From positions 1 to 24,630 of IMG/VR virus record IMGVR_UViG_3300037225_000302: DNA of 24,630 nucleotides; one strand, given 5' to 3'. The notes below the pieces were generated by a model. It did not search any database. It was not told the origin of the DNA and worked only from the letters and a program-made list of their open reading frames with translations. The translations under genes were made by a program, and so were the position numbers. Of the stretch, positions 1-6,114 are shown piece by piece. The stretch comes from a virus. Each line of letters begins with the position of its first letter. The first letter of the stretch is position 1.

Positions 1-120
1 TCAGGAGATGGAAACTCAGGAAATAGAAACTCAGGAGATGGAAACTTAGGAAATAGAAACTCAGGAGATGGAAACTCAGGAGATGGAAACTCAGGAGATG
101 GAAACTTAGGAAATAGAAAC
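1..120 (+). repeat. Eight near-identical 15-bp coding tandem repeats
   Basis: The units alternate TCAGGAGATGGAAAC with (T)TAGGAAATAGAAAC or TCAGGAAATAGAAAC. Each unit encodes one pentapeptide. A degenerate ninth unit begins at 121. The array probably continues left of the window. Because the units are 15 bp, gain or loss by slippage keeps the frame. Confidence 0.9.
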
Positions 121-456
121 TCAGGATTATTTAATTCTATAGATTGTAATGTATATTGTTTTAATAAATTGTCTGATATAACATTAAAAGATTGGTATAA
201 TCACCCGGCATATAATATATTTTTAAAATTTGATTTATGTTCTTTTATAAGTTATGATTTGATGACTGAAGAAGAAAAAGAAAATCATCACGAATATAAA
301 AAAATAGGTGGGTATTTAAAAACAAATAAATATAAAGACTCTTGGAAAATATTGTGGAATAAATTAACAATTGAAGAAAAAAATATTATCCAAACTATTC
401 CTAATTTTGATAAAGATGTATTTTTTGAAATAACTGGAATAGATATTAATGAATAA
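1..456 (+). CDS. Pentapeptide-repeat protein, 3' part (5' end outside window)
   Basis: The frame is open from base 1 and ends at a TAA at 454-456, so the N-terminus is missing. The visible 151 residues start with about eight five-residue units alternating SGDGN, SGNRN and LGNRN. A conserved-looking C-terminal region follows (about residues 42-151) with motifs DWYNHPAYNIF, MTEEEKENHHEYKKIGGYLK and IPNFDKDVFFEITGI. This arrangement, an N-x-G-x-x type pentapeptide stretch followed by a D/E-rich tail ending in PNFD-x-x-F-EI-GI, recurs in phage and gut-bacterial proteins annotated as pentapeptide-repeat proteins, whose function is unknown. Pentapeptide repeats generally fold as a right-handed beta-helix. 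It sits upstream of the small-gene block. I infer no specific activity. Confidence 0.75.
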   Translation, partial: SGDGNSGNRNSGDGNLGNRNSGDGNSGDGNSGDGNLGNRNSGLFNSIDCNVYCFNKLSDITLKDWYNHPAYNIFLKFDLCSFISYDLMTEEEKENHHEYKKIGGYLKTNKYKDSWKILWNKLTIEEKNIIQTIPNFDKDVFFEITGIDINE

Positions 457-469
457 AGGAGAAAATAAT

Positions 470-718
470 ATGGAAACTTATTTTGATGAAAATGGGATGT
501 ATATAAAAATGTGGAATGAAGATAATGGATTATATTTAAATCCTAAATGGGTAATTAGACATAGAGAAGCAACTGAAAATGAAGCATTATCAAAAAAAGA
601 AATGTTAAGGGTTATATTTTATAAAGTTAAGCACCCTAGTTTGTGTAATGTAGATGAATATTTAATACTTGCCTATTTAGAAACAATGCAAAATATTAAA
701 AAAAGAATTAGAAAATAA
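470..718 (+). CDS. Hypothetical small protein (82 aa)
   Basis: I do not recognise this family. The start at 470 is preferred over the in-frame ATG at 449 because AAAGGAGAA lies just upstream of 470, while 449 falls inside the previous gene without a ribosome binding site. The protein is acidic at the N-terminus (METYFDENGMYIKMWNEDNG) and basic at the C-terminus (IKKRIRK). It has one Cys and no membrane segment. It belongs to a closely spaced block of small genes (470-1613) that looks like one transcription unit of phage accessory proteins. Confidence 0.7.
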   Translation: METYFDENGMYIKMWNEDNGLYLNPKWVIRHREATENEALSKKEMLRVIFYKVKHPSLCNVDEYLILAYLETMQNIKKRIRK

Positions 719-754
719 AAAAATTGTTTACAAGAGAGGAGTATATAATAGTAT

Positions 755-1036
755 ATGCCTGAATATATTAAATTATGTAGTGTATGTGATAGAAAATTTG
801 TAACAAGATATAAGAATCAAAAAACTTGTTCTAGAAAATGTAATAATTCCAATAGTGGTAATATACGAACAGGGTTATTTGCAAAGCAATTAAAAATAAT
901 GGTAAATAAAGAATGTAAAGATTGTATATATTCTGGAGAAAAAGATTATTGTAATAATGAATATAGATATGTAAAAACTATAGATTTAAAGGCATGTATA
1001 TTTTTTAATATACATAATCAAAAGGTGAATTTATGA
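755..1036 (+). CDS. Small zinc-finger-like protein (93 aa)
   Basis: Two Cys clusters are visible. The N-terminal one is C8-x2-C11 with C26 and C30 (CSVCDRKF ... TCSRKCN), like a treble-clef or zinc-ribbon knuckle seen in phage DNA-associated proteins. The second is in the middle (CKDCIYSGEKDYC). The function is unknown; nucleic-acid or protein binding through zinc is an inference. The purine-rich site GAGAGGAG is about 14 bases from the ATG, longer than usual, but TAA and TAG codons just upstream in frame exclude an earlier start. The 3' end overlaps the next gene by ATGA. Confidence 0.7.
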   Translation: MPEYIKLCSVCDRKFVTRYKNQKTCSRKCNNSNSGNIRTGLFAKQLKIMVNKECKDCIYSGEKDYCNNEYRYVKTIDLKACIFFNIHNQKVNL

Positions 1037-1239
1037 AAAATAAAAGAATCGAGATAGAAAAACAAATACAATATTTAGATAATAAATGGATGACAATGGT
1101 AGATGTTGCTCATAGACAAGTAGATGAAGTGAATAAGGAATTGTTATTAAATGCTGCATCAATAATTAAGGCTGATATGTGCGAATTAAGTTTAGAATTA
1201 GCAGAAATAGAAGTCGATGAAAAGATTCATCATTTATAA
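1033..1239 (+). CDS. Hypothetical helical protein (68 aa)
   Basis: Translationally coupled to the preceding gene: its ATG overlaps the previous TGA (ATGA), with AAAGGTG upstream. The composition (many E, K, L, I and A in heptad-like spacing, with the acidic stretch ELSLELAEIEVDEKIHHL) predicts one or two alpha-helices, possibly a coiled coil. There is no recognisable family and no membrane segment. Its place in the small-gene block suggests an accessory role that cannot be specified. Confidence 0.65.
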   Translation: MKNKRIEIEKQIQYLDNKWMTMVDVAHRQVDEVNKELLLNAASIIKADMCELSLELAEIEVDEKIHHL

Positions 1240-1251
1240 AGGAGGAGTAGC

Positions 1252-1425
1252 ATGATAAGTTTTGTTGATGATGCTATAGAAATAATAGAAAAAGAATTAA
1301 GATATTATCCAGAATTAAAGGGGTTATTGATTTTTAGTCTGAGAGGGAATAATCATTATACAACTATATATAATTTTGATGATATAATGAAAGAAATTAA
1401 AAATTTAAAAGGAGGATGTATATGA
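1252..1425 (+). CDS. Hypothetical small protein (57 aa)
   Basis: Short frame from ATG 1252 to TGA 1425 with a perfect AAAGGAGGAG ribosome binding site 4-5 bases upstream. The product begins MISFVDDAIEIIEKELRYYP and ends KEIKNLKGGCI, a mixed alpha/beta acidic-then-basic peptide with no recognised domain. The strong binding site and the overlap of its stop with the next start (ATGA at 1422-1425) argue that it is a real gene. The last codons double as the ribosome binding site (GGAGG) of the next gene. Confidence 0.75.
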   Translation: MISFVDDAIEIIEKELRYYPELKGLLIFSLRGNNHYTTIYNFDDIMKEIKNLKGGCI

Positions 1426-1613
1426 AATGTAATTGTGGATATGAATATGAAGAAGGAATAGATTCTAATGGTGAATGGAAAATATTAAAAGGTGATAAAG
1501 AGTTTATTAATTCTGAATTAGTCTTGACATGGGAAATTAATAGTTTTTCTTCGTCTAAAAGAACAGTAAATATTTGTCCCAAATGTGGTGTGTTAAAAGT
1601 AGATTTGTATTAA
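1422..1613 (+). CDS. Small zinc-ribbon protein (63 aa)
   Basis: The protein starts MKCNCGYEYEEG and ends NICPKCGVLKVDLY, so CxCG near the N-terminus and CPKCG near the C-terminus form a likely zinc ribbon enclosing about 45 residues. The start at 1422 is preferred over the ATG at 1416 because GGAGG ends at 1415: 1422 gives a 6-base spacer, 1416 gives none. It overlaps the previous stop by ATGA. Zinc-ribbon micro-proteins are common in phage early and middle regions. The target is unknown. Confidence 0.75.
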   Translation: MKCNCGYEYEEGIDSNGEWKILKGDKEFINSELVLTWEINSFSSSKRTVNICPKCGVLKVDLY

Positions 1614-1646
1614 AAATAAATTTAATTTAAAAGGAGACTTTACATT

Positions 1647-2306
1647 ATGGAAAATTTGAAAGACTATTCTGATTTGCAGTTAATTATGAATTATCAAGAT
1701 TCAAAAGGTGAAAAGTTTTTTAATGAATTATTTAGACGATTTAATAAAATTATTTATTTTTATGCTTTTAACGAGCATAAATGTGTAAACAAATCTGGTA
1801 TGTGTACTATAGAAGATATTAGGCAAGAATATATTTTACAATTTTTAGAATTATTAGCAAAAGTAAATAGAAACAAAGTTAAAGATTGGAATAAATTTAA
1901 TTTTGTTGGAATGATTTTTAATAGATTTAATGCTTATTCAACAGTTATTAGAAATAAGTATTTTGAAAAATTAGATATAATAGATGATATGTCTTTTGAA
2001 GCTATGAGTGATGAAAATTATCAAAATCTTTATTATTATAAAATAAGTAAGATGTATAACATGCCAAATTTAATAAATAATATGAAAAATGAAAGTAATA
2101 AAGTATACTCAAAAATAGAATTTGATTGTGATATGGATAAGTTTATAGAAAAACAAAATCCATTTGAAAGACGAATATTAAAATATATTAGAAAACAGTA
2201 TACTTCAGATGAAATATCACATAAAGTAAAAACACCAAAAGGTAAGGTAAATAAAATTAGATTTCATTTAAGAAAGAAATTTGAACAGCATTTATCTTGC
2301 GCATAA
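1647..2306 (+). CDS. Probable phage RNA polymerase sigma factor (sigma-70-like, late)
   Basis: A 219-residue protein with the layout of a small sigma-70-family factor. An N-terminal helical part (about residues 8-70: YSDLQLIMNYQ, FFNELFRRFNKIIYFYAF, IEDIRQEYILQFLELLAKV) resembles region 2, including the acidic D-x-x-QE element typical of core-binding/-10 regions. A C-terminal part (about 172-214: FERRILKYIRKQYTSDEISHK, then TPKGKVNKIRFHLRKKF) reads as the region 4 helix-turn-helix. The linker is long and not conserved to my eye. The ribosome binding site is AAAAGGAG, 10 bases from the ATG. It is the last gene before the first terminator and the first late-type promoter motif, and that motif then recurs throughout the structural genes. 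Inference: it directs RNA polymerase to the TACTAATAAWTA promoters, as gp55 does in T4. It could instead be a sigma-like regulator with another target. Confidence 0.7.
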   Translation: MENLKDYSDLQLIMNYQDSKGEKFFNELFRRFNKIIYFYAFNEHKCVNKSGMCTIEDIRQEYILQFLELLAKVNRNKVKDWNKFNFVGMIFNRFNAYSTVIRNKYFEKLDIIDDMSFEAMSDENYQNLYYYKISKMYNMPNLINNMKNESNKVYSKIEFDCDMDKFIEKQNPFERRILKYIRKQYTSDEISHKVKTPKGKVNKIRFHLRKKFEQHLSCA

Positions 2307-2329
2307 AATAAACAAAATTTAATTTTTAT

Positions 2330-2364
2330 AACCCTTTATTCTTAATTGAGTAAAGGGTTTTTCT
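2330..2364 (+). terminator. Rho-independent terminator after the sigma gene
   Basis: AACCCTTTATTC pairs with GAGTAAAGGGTT (12 bp with one T-G wobble, 6-base loop TTAATT), followed by TTTTTC and more T's. It ends the small-gene/sigma unit and sits directly before the promoter motif of the terminase gene. Confidence 0.9.
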
Positions 2365-2383
2365 TTTTATACTAATATTATAT
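2365..2383 (+). promoter_or_regulatory. Late-promoter-like motif upstream of terminase
   Basis: Reads TTTATACTAATATTATAT. It shares the invariant TACTAATA core but is the most divergent copy (ATTATA instead of AAWTA). It ends right at the terminase ATG, leaving no room for a ribosome binding site. Confidence 0.55.
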
Positions 2384-4381
2384 ATGAGTATAGAAAACAT
2401 ACAATCTGATCTTAGTTTAAAATATGAATCTCTTTCTTTAGATGAAAAAAAGATGCTGCATAATCTTTATTTTCAAGAAGAAAAAACTCAATCTGATTTA
2501 TATAAAAAATTAAGAAAAATTATATTTAAAATCGACCCCCCCACACCTGAACAATTCTTAGATCCTGCAAATAATTGGTTAACTCAGTCTTTTACAGATT
2601 CTTTATATCCTCATGTTAAAGAAGATTTTTTAGAAATAACAAATTATGATAAAAAATATAAACAAATAGTTGAGTATGGTGCGACGCGCTTAGGTAAGAG
2701 TTATTTAGGACGTCTTATAATAATGTATGTTATTGTATGGTGCCACTGTCTGAGGACTCCTCAGCTGTACTATGGGTTAGCTCCTACTACGGCACTATCT
2801 ATATATATAATGTGTTTTAATGCAGAGAAGGTTAAGCAGTTATTGCTGAAGCCAATCTACGACCTATTATCAATGTCACCTAGATTTAAAAAGATTAAAT
2901 TTCAAGATAAGGTTGCAGAAGAACAATCAAAAGTAGGTGATAATATAATAGTATGGTCTAAAGCAGCAACATTTGGTGAATTAACTCTTGCATCTAATGT
3001 AACTATAAATGTAGGTACTGATTTTCTATCATTTATTGGGGCTGACTTATTATATTTGCATATATCTGAAATAGCATTTTTTATAGATAAAATGGGTGCA
3101 ACTCATGAAGAGATATTTCAAATATATTCTGATGGTTTAGATCGTATCAAAGCTACTGTTGGTAATAATTATATGGGTAGTGTTTTTCTAGATACATCCG
3201 CGAATGAAGTAGATAATGTTATAGAAAAATATATATTAAATGATTTACAATTTCAAGATAAGGTATTTTTTAGAAAAAGAGCAAGATGGGAAGCTAGACC
3301 TCATATGTTTCCTATATGGTTAGCGACTGGAAAAACATTTCAGGTATGTGTGGGGAATAGTCATTTACCAGCAAAGATAATAAATAATCCTATAGAACTA
3401 ATTGATATACCTAAAAATATTATTATAGATGTTCCTATAGATGTTAAAGATGAGTTTGATAGAAATATAGGTACTTCTATTAAAAATATAGCGGGTATGC
3501 CTACTATAAAAGAAAATCGTTTTATAAATAATAGAAAGTTAATTGATAATATATTTGATTACCCTTTACTTAAAAATGTGGAAGGAAGTGTATTAGCTGA
3601 ATCAACTCATTTACCAGATAAATTGATATGGAATCAAATATGTGATACCTTTTTTTCAATGAATGTTGATGGTAAATATGTTATATATAGAGCACCTCAA
3701 GAACCTAGATTTGTTGGATTAGACTTATCTTATTCTTTAAAAGGGGATGCTACTGGATTTGCATGTATTCATAAAGAATGGTCAACTACTAAGGAATGTA
3801 TAATGTATATAGTTGATTTTTGCTTTGCTATTATATCAAAAGAATCAGCTATTAATTTAGAAGCAACACCTTATTTAATAATGAATTTAAGGGATATAGG
3901 ACAATTACCTATTATAAGTGTTGCAGTGGATCAATTTCAATCTCAAACATTATTACAATATTTAGAAAGAAGTAGCATAGCTGCTGTTAAACAATCAGTT
4001 GACATATCTCTTAACCCTTATCAATTCTTATTAACTTGTATTAGTCCAATGAATGAATGCTTAAAAGCGGGTAAAAATATATTTTTATATAATAATTTAG
4101 ATTCTCTTATATATACTAAACTACCTTCTGGTAAGGAGAAAATAGATCATGTTCAAGGTAAAATAAATAATATATATAATGGTGATTTTGAAAAAAGTAC
4201 CGCAGGCATTAATGCAAAAGATATTTCTGACGCTGTGACAACTTGCCTCTGGTCAGCAAAGAATGATACATCTATGCCTTATACTATATTTGAAGAAGAA
4301 CATAAAAGATTTTCAATTATAGAAGAAGACAAGTCTAAATTAGTATCAAAAGCATGGAATAGAATTCATACAAAATATTAA
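2384..4381 (+). CDS. terL: Terminase large subunit (packaging ATPase/nuclease)
   Basis: A 665-residue packaging motor that translocates DNA into the procapsid and cuts the concatemer. The Walker A/P-loop is GATRLGKS at about 99-106. The Walker B-like segment is LLYLHISEIAFF, whose Glu would be the catalytic carboxylate. The C-terminal RNase H-like nuclease has three well-placed acidic residues: D447 (GLDLSYSLKGDATG), D516 (AVDQFQ) and D616 (DISDAVTT). The ATP motor and nuclease motifs are all present, so it looks functional. The start is ATG 2384, directly abutting a promoter motif with no Shine-Dalgarno. The next in-frame Met (residue 24) has no better site, so translation may be leaderless. 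A patch at 2675-2880, covering Walker A, is visibly richer in G+C and in otherwise rare codons than the rest. No small terminase or portal gene lies nearby. Confidence 0.92.
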   Translation: MSIENIQSDLSLKYESLSLDEKKMLHNLYFQEEKTQSDLYKKLRKIIFKIDPPTPEQFLDPANNWLTQSFTDSLYPHVKEDFLEITNYDKKYKQIVEYGATRLGKSYLGRLIIMYVIVWCHCLRTPQLYYGLAPTTALSIYIMCFNAEKVKQLLLKPIYDLLSMSPRFKKIKFQDKVAEEQSKVGDNIIVWSKAATFGELTLASNVTINVGTDFLSFIGADLLYLHISEIAFFIDKMGATHEEIFQIYSDGLDRIKATVGNNYMGSVFLDTSANEVDNVIEKYILNDLQFQDKVFFRKRARWEARPHMFPIWLATGKTFQVCVGNSHLPAKIINNPIELIDIPKNIIIDVPIDVKDEFDRNIGTSIKNIAGMPTIKENRFINNRKLIDNIFDYPLLKNVEGSVLAESTHLPDKLIWNQICDTFFSMNVDGKYVIYRAPQEPRFVGLDLSYSLKGDATGFACIHKEWSTTKECIMYIVDFCFAIISKESAINLEATPYLIMNLRDIGQLPIISVAVDQFQSQTLLQYLERSSIAAVKQSVDISLNPYQFLLTCISPMNECLKAGKNIFLYNNLDSLIYTKLPSGKEKIDHVQGKINNIYNGDFEKSTAGINAKDISDAVTTCLWSAKNDTSMPYTIFEEEHKRFSIIEEDKSKLVSKAWNRIHTKY

Positions 4382-4394
4382 ATTATACAACTAT

Positions 4395-4414
4395 TTTTTA
4401 CTAATAATTATAAT
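4395..4414 (+). promoter_or_regulatory. Late-promoter-like motif (TACTAATAATTA)
   Basis: TTTTTTACTAATAATTATAA, with the core C of CTAAT 27 bases before the ATG at 4428 and GAGG in between. This is the standard arrangement for the motif family: T-run, TACTAATAA(A/T)TA, short leader, ribosome binding site, gene. Confidence 0.7.
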
Positions 4415-4427
4415 AAATGAGGTATTT

Positions 4428-4685
4428 ATGAAAGAATTTTTTAAGAATGTATTTTCTAAAATTAAAGGTTGGGGTGTAGTTATTATTGCTATAATAGCAG
4501 TATTAGTTATAATAATACCTTATTTTGTAGCTTATTATTATATGAGAAAAGCAAATAAGATAATTACTATTTATCCTGAATTTAGTATTAGAGAAATTAA
4601 GAATCAGAATGAAATAGATATGAATGCTCTTGCTGGTGGTTTAAGAATAGGGCAAGAAATTGTTAAAAAATTAAAAGGTAATTAA
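4428..4685 (+). CDS. Small membrane protein (85 aa)
   Basis: One strong transmembrane helix (about residues 15-38, GVVIIAIIAVLVIIIPYFVAYYY) follows a basic amphipathic N-terminus (MKEFFKNVFSKIKGW). It is followed by a basic RKANK stretch and a soluble C-terminal tail of about 45 residues. The positive charges on both sides make the topology ambiguous. The ribosome binding site is GAGG, just upstream. First gene of a short late unit (4428-6114) driven by the motif at 4395. The family is unknown; a lysis or host-envelope role is possible but not shown. Confidence 0.7.
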   Translation: MKEFFKNVFSKIKGWGVVIIAIIAVLVIIIPYFVAYYYMRKANKIITIYPEFSIREIKNQNEIDMNALAGGLRIGQEIVKKLKGN

Positions 4686-4686
4686 T

Positions 4687-4902
4687 ATGTATAAAAAAAT
4701 ATTTAAAGAGGCAGATATATTAGATGACCCTGAGTCTCTTGAGAAAGCATTAGACGCCTCATTAAAAGCAGGATTTGAAGCTTTAAATAGAATTAAACAA
4801 CATAAAAAAGTATTTTTAAAAATGCCACTTAAAAAACAGCAATTTTTTTTAGATGCATTATATAAATTAAATATAACTCGTAATCTTCCAATTATGGATT
4901 AA
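4687..4902 (+). CDS. Small protein with YKKIFKE N-terminus (71 aa)
   Basis: Starts MYKKIFKEADILDD and is otherwise helical and basic (ALDASLKAGFEALNRIKQHKK, LKKQQFFLDALYKLN). Its first eight residues resemble those of the next two proteins (MKQYKKIYNED, MGKYKKIFKED), while the remainder differs. The gene begins one base after the preceding stop, with AAAAGG upstream. I recognise no family. The shared N-terminal segment may be a targeting or docking sequence. Confidence 0.65.
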   Translation: MYKKIFKEADILDDPESLEKALDASLKAGFEALNRIKQHKKVFLKMPLKKQQFFLDALYKLNITRNLPIMD

Positions 4903-4911
4903 GGTAAATTT

Positions 4912-5130
4912 ATGAAACAATATAAAAAAATATATAATGAAGATCTAAGCTATCTTCAACTTTATAAGCATGGTGATGAAATAATTATCAAGTTTATAGA
5001 CTACTTAATGAAAAAATTTAATTCTAGTAGAGCTGATACTTGTAGAGGTTTAGCTACTTTATTAGATGAATTAGCAACAGAAGCAGAAGATCAAGAAAAA
5101 GCAAAGCAACAACCTTATAAAAAATATTAG
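4912..5130 (+). CDS. Small protein, paralogue of the next gene (72 aa)
   Basis: Aligns over nearly its whole length with the protein at 5138: shared YKKI(F/Y)xEDLSYL-x-LY(K/R)HG(D/E)-(x)3-I-KFID, then DTCR-L near residue 43. The C-terminal 20 residues are charged and variable (EAEDQEKAKQQPYKKY). The fold is probably helical, with one conserved Cys. AAGGTAAATTT precedes the ATG. Tandem duplication within the late unit suggests a virion or assembly function, which I cannot name. Confidence 0.7.
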   Translation: MKQYKKIYNEDLSYLQLYKHGDEIIIKFIDYLMKKFNSSRADTCRGLATLLDELATEAEDQEKAKQQPYKKY

Positions 5131-5137
5131 AGGTATT

Positions 5138-5362
5138 ATGGGAAAATATAAGAAAATATTTAAAGAAGATTTAAGTTATCTTACTCTATATAGACATGGG
5201 GAAGATATGATTATGAAGTTCATTGATGTTCTAGCAGAAAAGGTTGGTTCAGATAAATTAGATACTTGTAGAGCATTAGTTAAAGTATTTGATGCTATTG
5301 CTGATGAAATGCAAATTGAAGCTAATAGAAAACAAAAAGAGCAAGCTTTAAAAACTAAATAG
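5138..5362 (+). CDS. Small protein, paralogue of the previous gene (74 aa)
   Basis: Second member of the duplicated pair (MGKYKKIFKEDLSYLTLYRH, MKFIDVLAEK, DTCRALVKVFDAIADEM), with a divergent Lys/Gln-rich tail. AGAGG lies 6-7 bases upstream of the ATG. Divergence from its twin is substantial at both DNA and protein level, so the duplication is old. Function unknown. Confidence 0.7.
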   Translation: MGKYKKIFKEDLSYLTLYRHGEDMIMKFIDVLAEKVGSDKLDTCRALVKVFDAIADEMQIEANRKQKEQALKTK

Positions 5363-5371
5363 GAGATTTTA

Positions 5372-5803
5372 ATGAAAAAAGTATTTATAACTTTATGTAT
5401 AGTATTAGGATTTGTATGTACTAGTTTTGCAGCAGAAAATACAGATGACGAATTAACTATTACCTATAAAAGTGATTCGTGGAAAATGAAAGCATCTGAA
5501 TTTGAAGCTTTAGTTAATGCTGCTTCTGAATGTGATATTATAAGACAAGCTGAATTAGATAAAACAGTTATAGTAGAAGTAGATGATGCACCTTTTAAGG
5601 TTATAACTGGAACTGATTATAAAACAGTTATTCATATAAAATGGATAGGTAGAGATAAAAAAATTATTAAACAAGTAGACATAAATACTAAATTAGTTGT
5701 AAAAAAAGAACCTTATTCAGGAGCTTATATATTTTATAGAGATATAGCAGGAATAGGTTTTCCAATAATGATTGGGGTTGTTGTATTACTTATATTATTA
5801 TAA
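5372..5803 (+). CDS. Secreted, C-terminally membrane-anchored protein (143 aa)
   Basis: The N-terminus is a textbook signal peptide: MKK, a hydrophobic core (VFITLCIVLGFVCTS), then SFA followed by AEN, fitting signal peptidase I cleavage after about residue 20. The Cys in the core is not in a proper lipobox. The middle is a mixed, charged, probably beta-rich domain. The last 20 residues (IGFPIMIGVVVLLILL) form a hydrophobic anchor at the extreme C-terminus. The mature domain would therefore face outside the cytoplasmic membrane. AGGAG is 7 bases from the ATG. Its stop overlaps the next start (TAATG). Candidates are a lysis accessory or a superinfection-exclusion protein. Both are inference. 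Confidence 0.72.
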   Translation: MKKVFITLCIVLGFVCTSFAAENTDDELTITYKSDSWKMKASEFEALVNAASECDIIRQAELDKTVIVEVDDAPFKVITGTDYKTVIHIKWIGRDKKIIKQVDINTKLVVKKEPYSGAYIFYRDIAGIGFPIMIGVVVLLILL

Positions 5804-6114
5804 TGAAAAAATTTACAATAGAAAAAGTAAGAAAAATAATTGAAATATTAAAAATTATAGTTGAATTTATAATAAATATATTTCAAAAAATTAAATCTAA
5901 AATAACAATGGGAATTTTGGTTGTTAGCATATTTAGTTTAGGATTTACATTCTCATTTAAAGTAGGAACTAATGGTTGGCATTGTTATGTAGCATATAGA
6001 ACACCCGATGCAAAAGAGATAAAAGAACTTTTATATAAAGATTACAATATTCCTTCAGATAAAATAGAAAAATTAAATGATTATAACATACAGAAATCCT
6101 CGCTCTGGAAGTGA
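5803..6114 (+). CDS. Single-pass membrane protein (103 aa)
   Basis: Coupled to the previous gene (TAATG overlap). It has a long basic amphipathic N-terminus with hydrophobic patches (IIEILKIIVEFIINIF), then a clear transmembrane segment at about 35-54 (MGILVVSIFSLGFTFSFKV) and a C-terminal domain of about 45 residues. The N-terminus is positive, so the C-terminal part is probably outside. The last 38 bases overlap the tail fibre reading frame. No family recognised; it probably acts with the gene at 5372. Confidence 0.65.
   Translation: MKKFTIEKVRKIIEILKIIVEFIINIFQKIKSKITMGILVVSIFSLGFTFSFKVGTNGWHCYVAYRTPDAKEIKELLYKDYNIPSDKIEKLNDYNIQKSSLWK

Noticed and set aside
1-120. CRISPR array suspected from the regular repeats
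   Set aside because: The units are contiguous with no unique spacers and encode a regular pentapeptide pattern.
733-755. Host-type promoter (TATAAT at about 742) before the zinc-finger gene
   Set aside because: No -35 box at suitable spacing; the purine-rich stretch is better explained as a ribosome binding site.
1397-1582. Minus-strand 61-codon frame
   Set aside because: Antisense to the zinc-ribbon gene at 1422, which has a strong ribosome binding site and coupled start.
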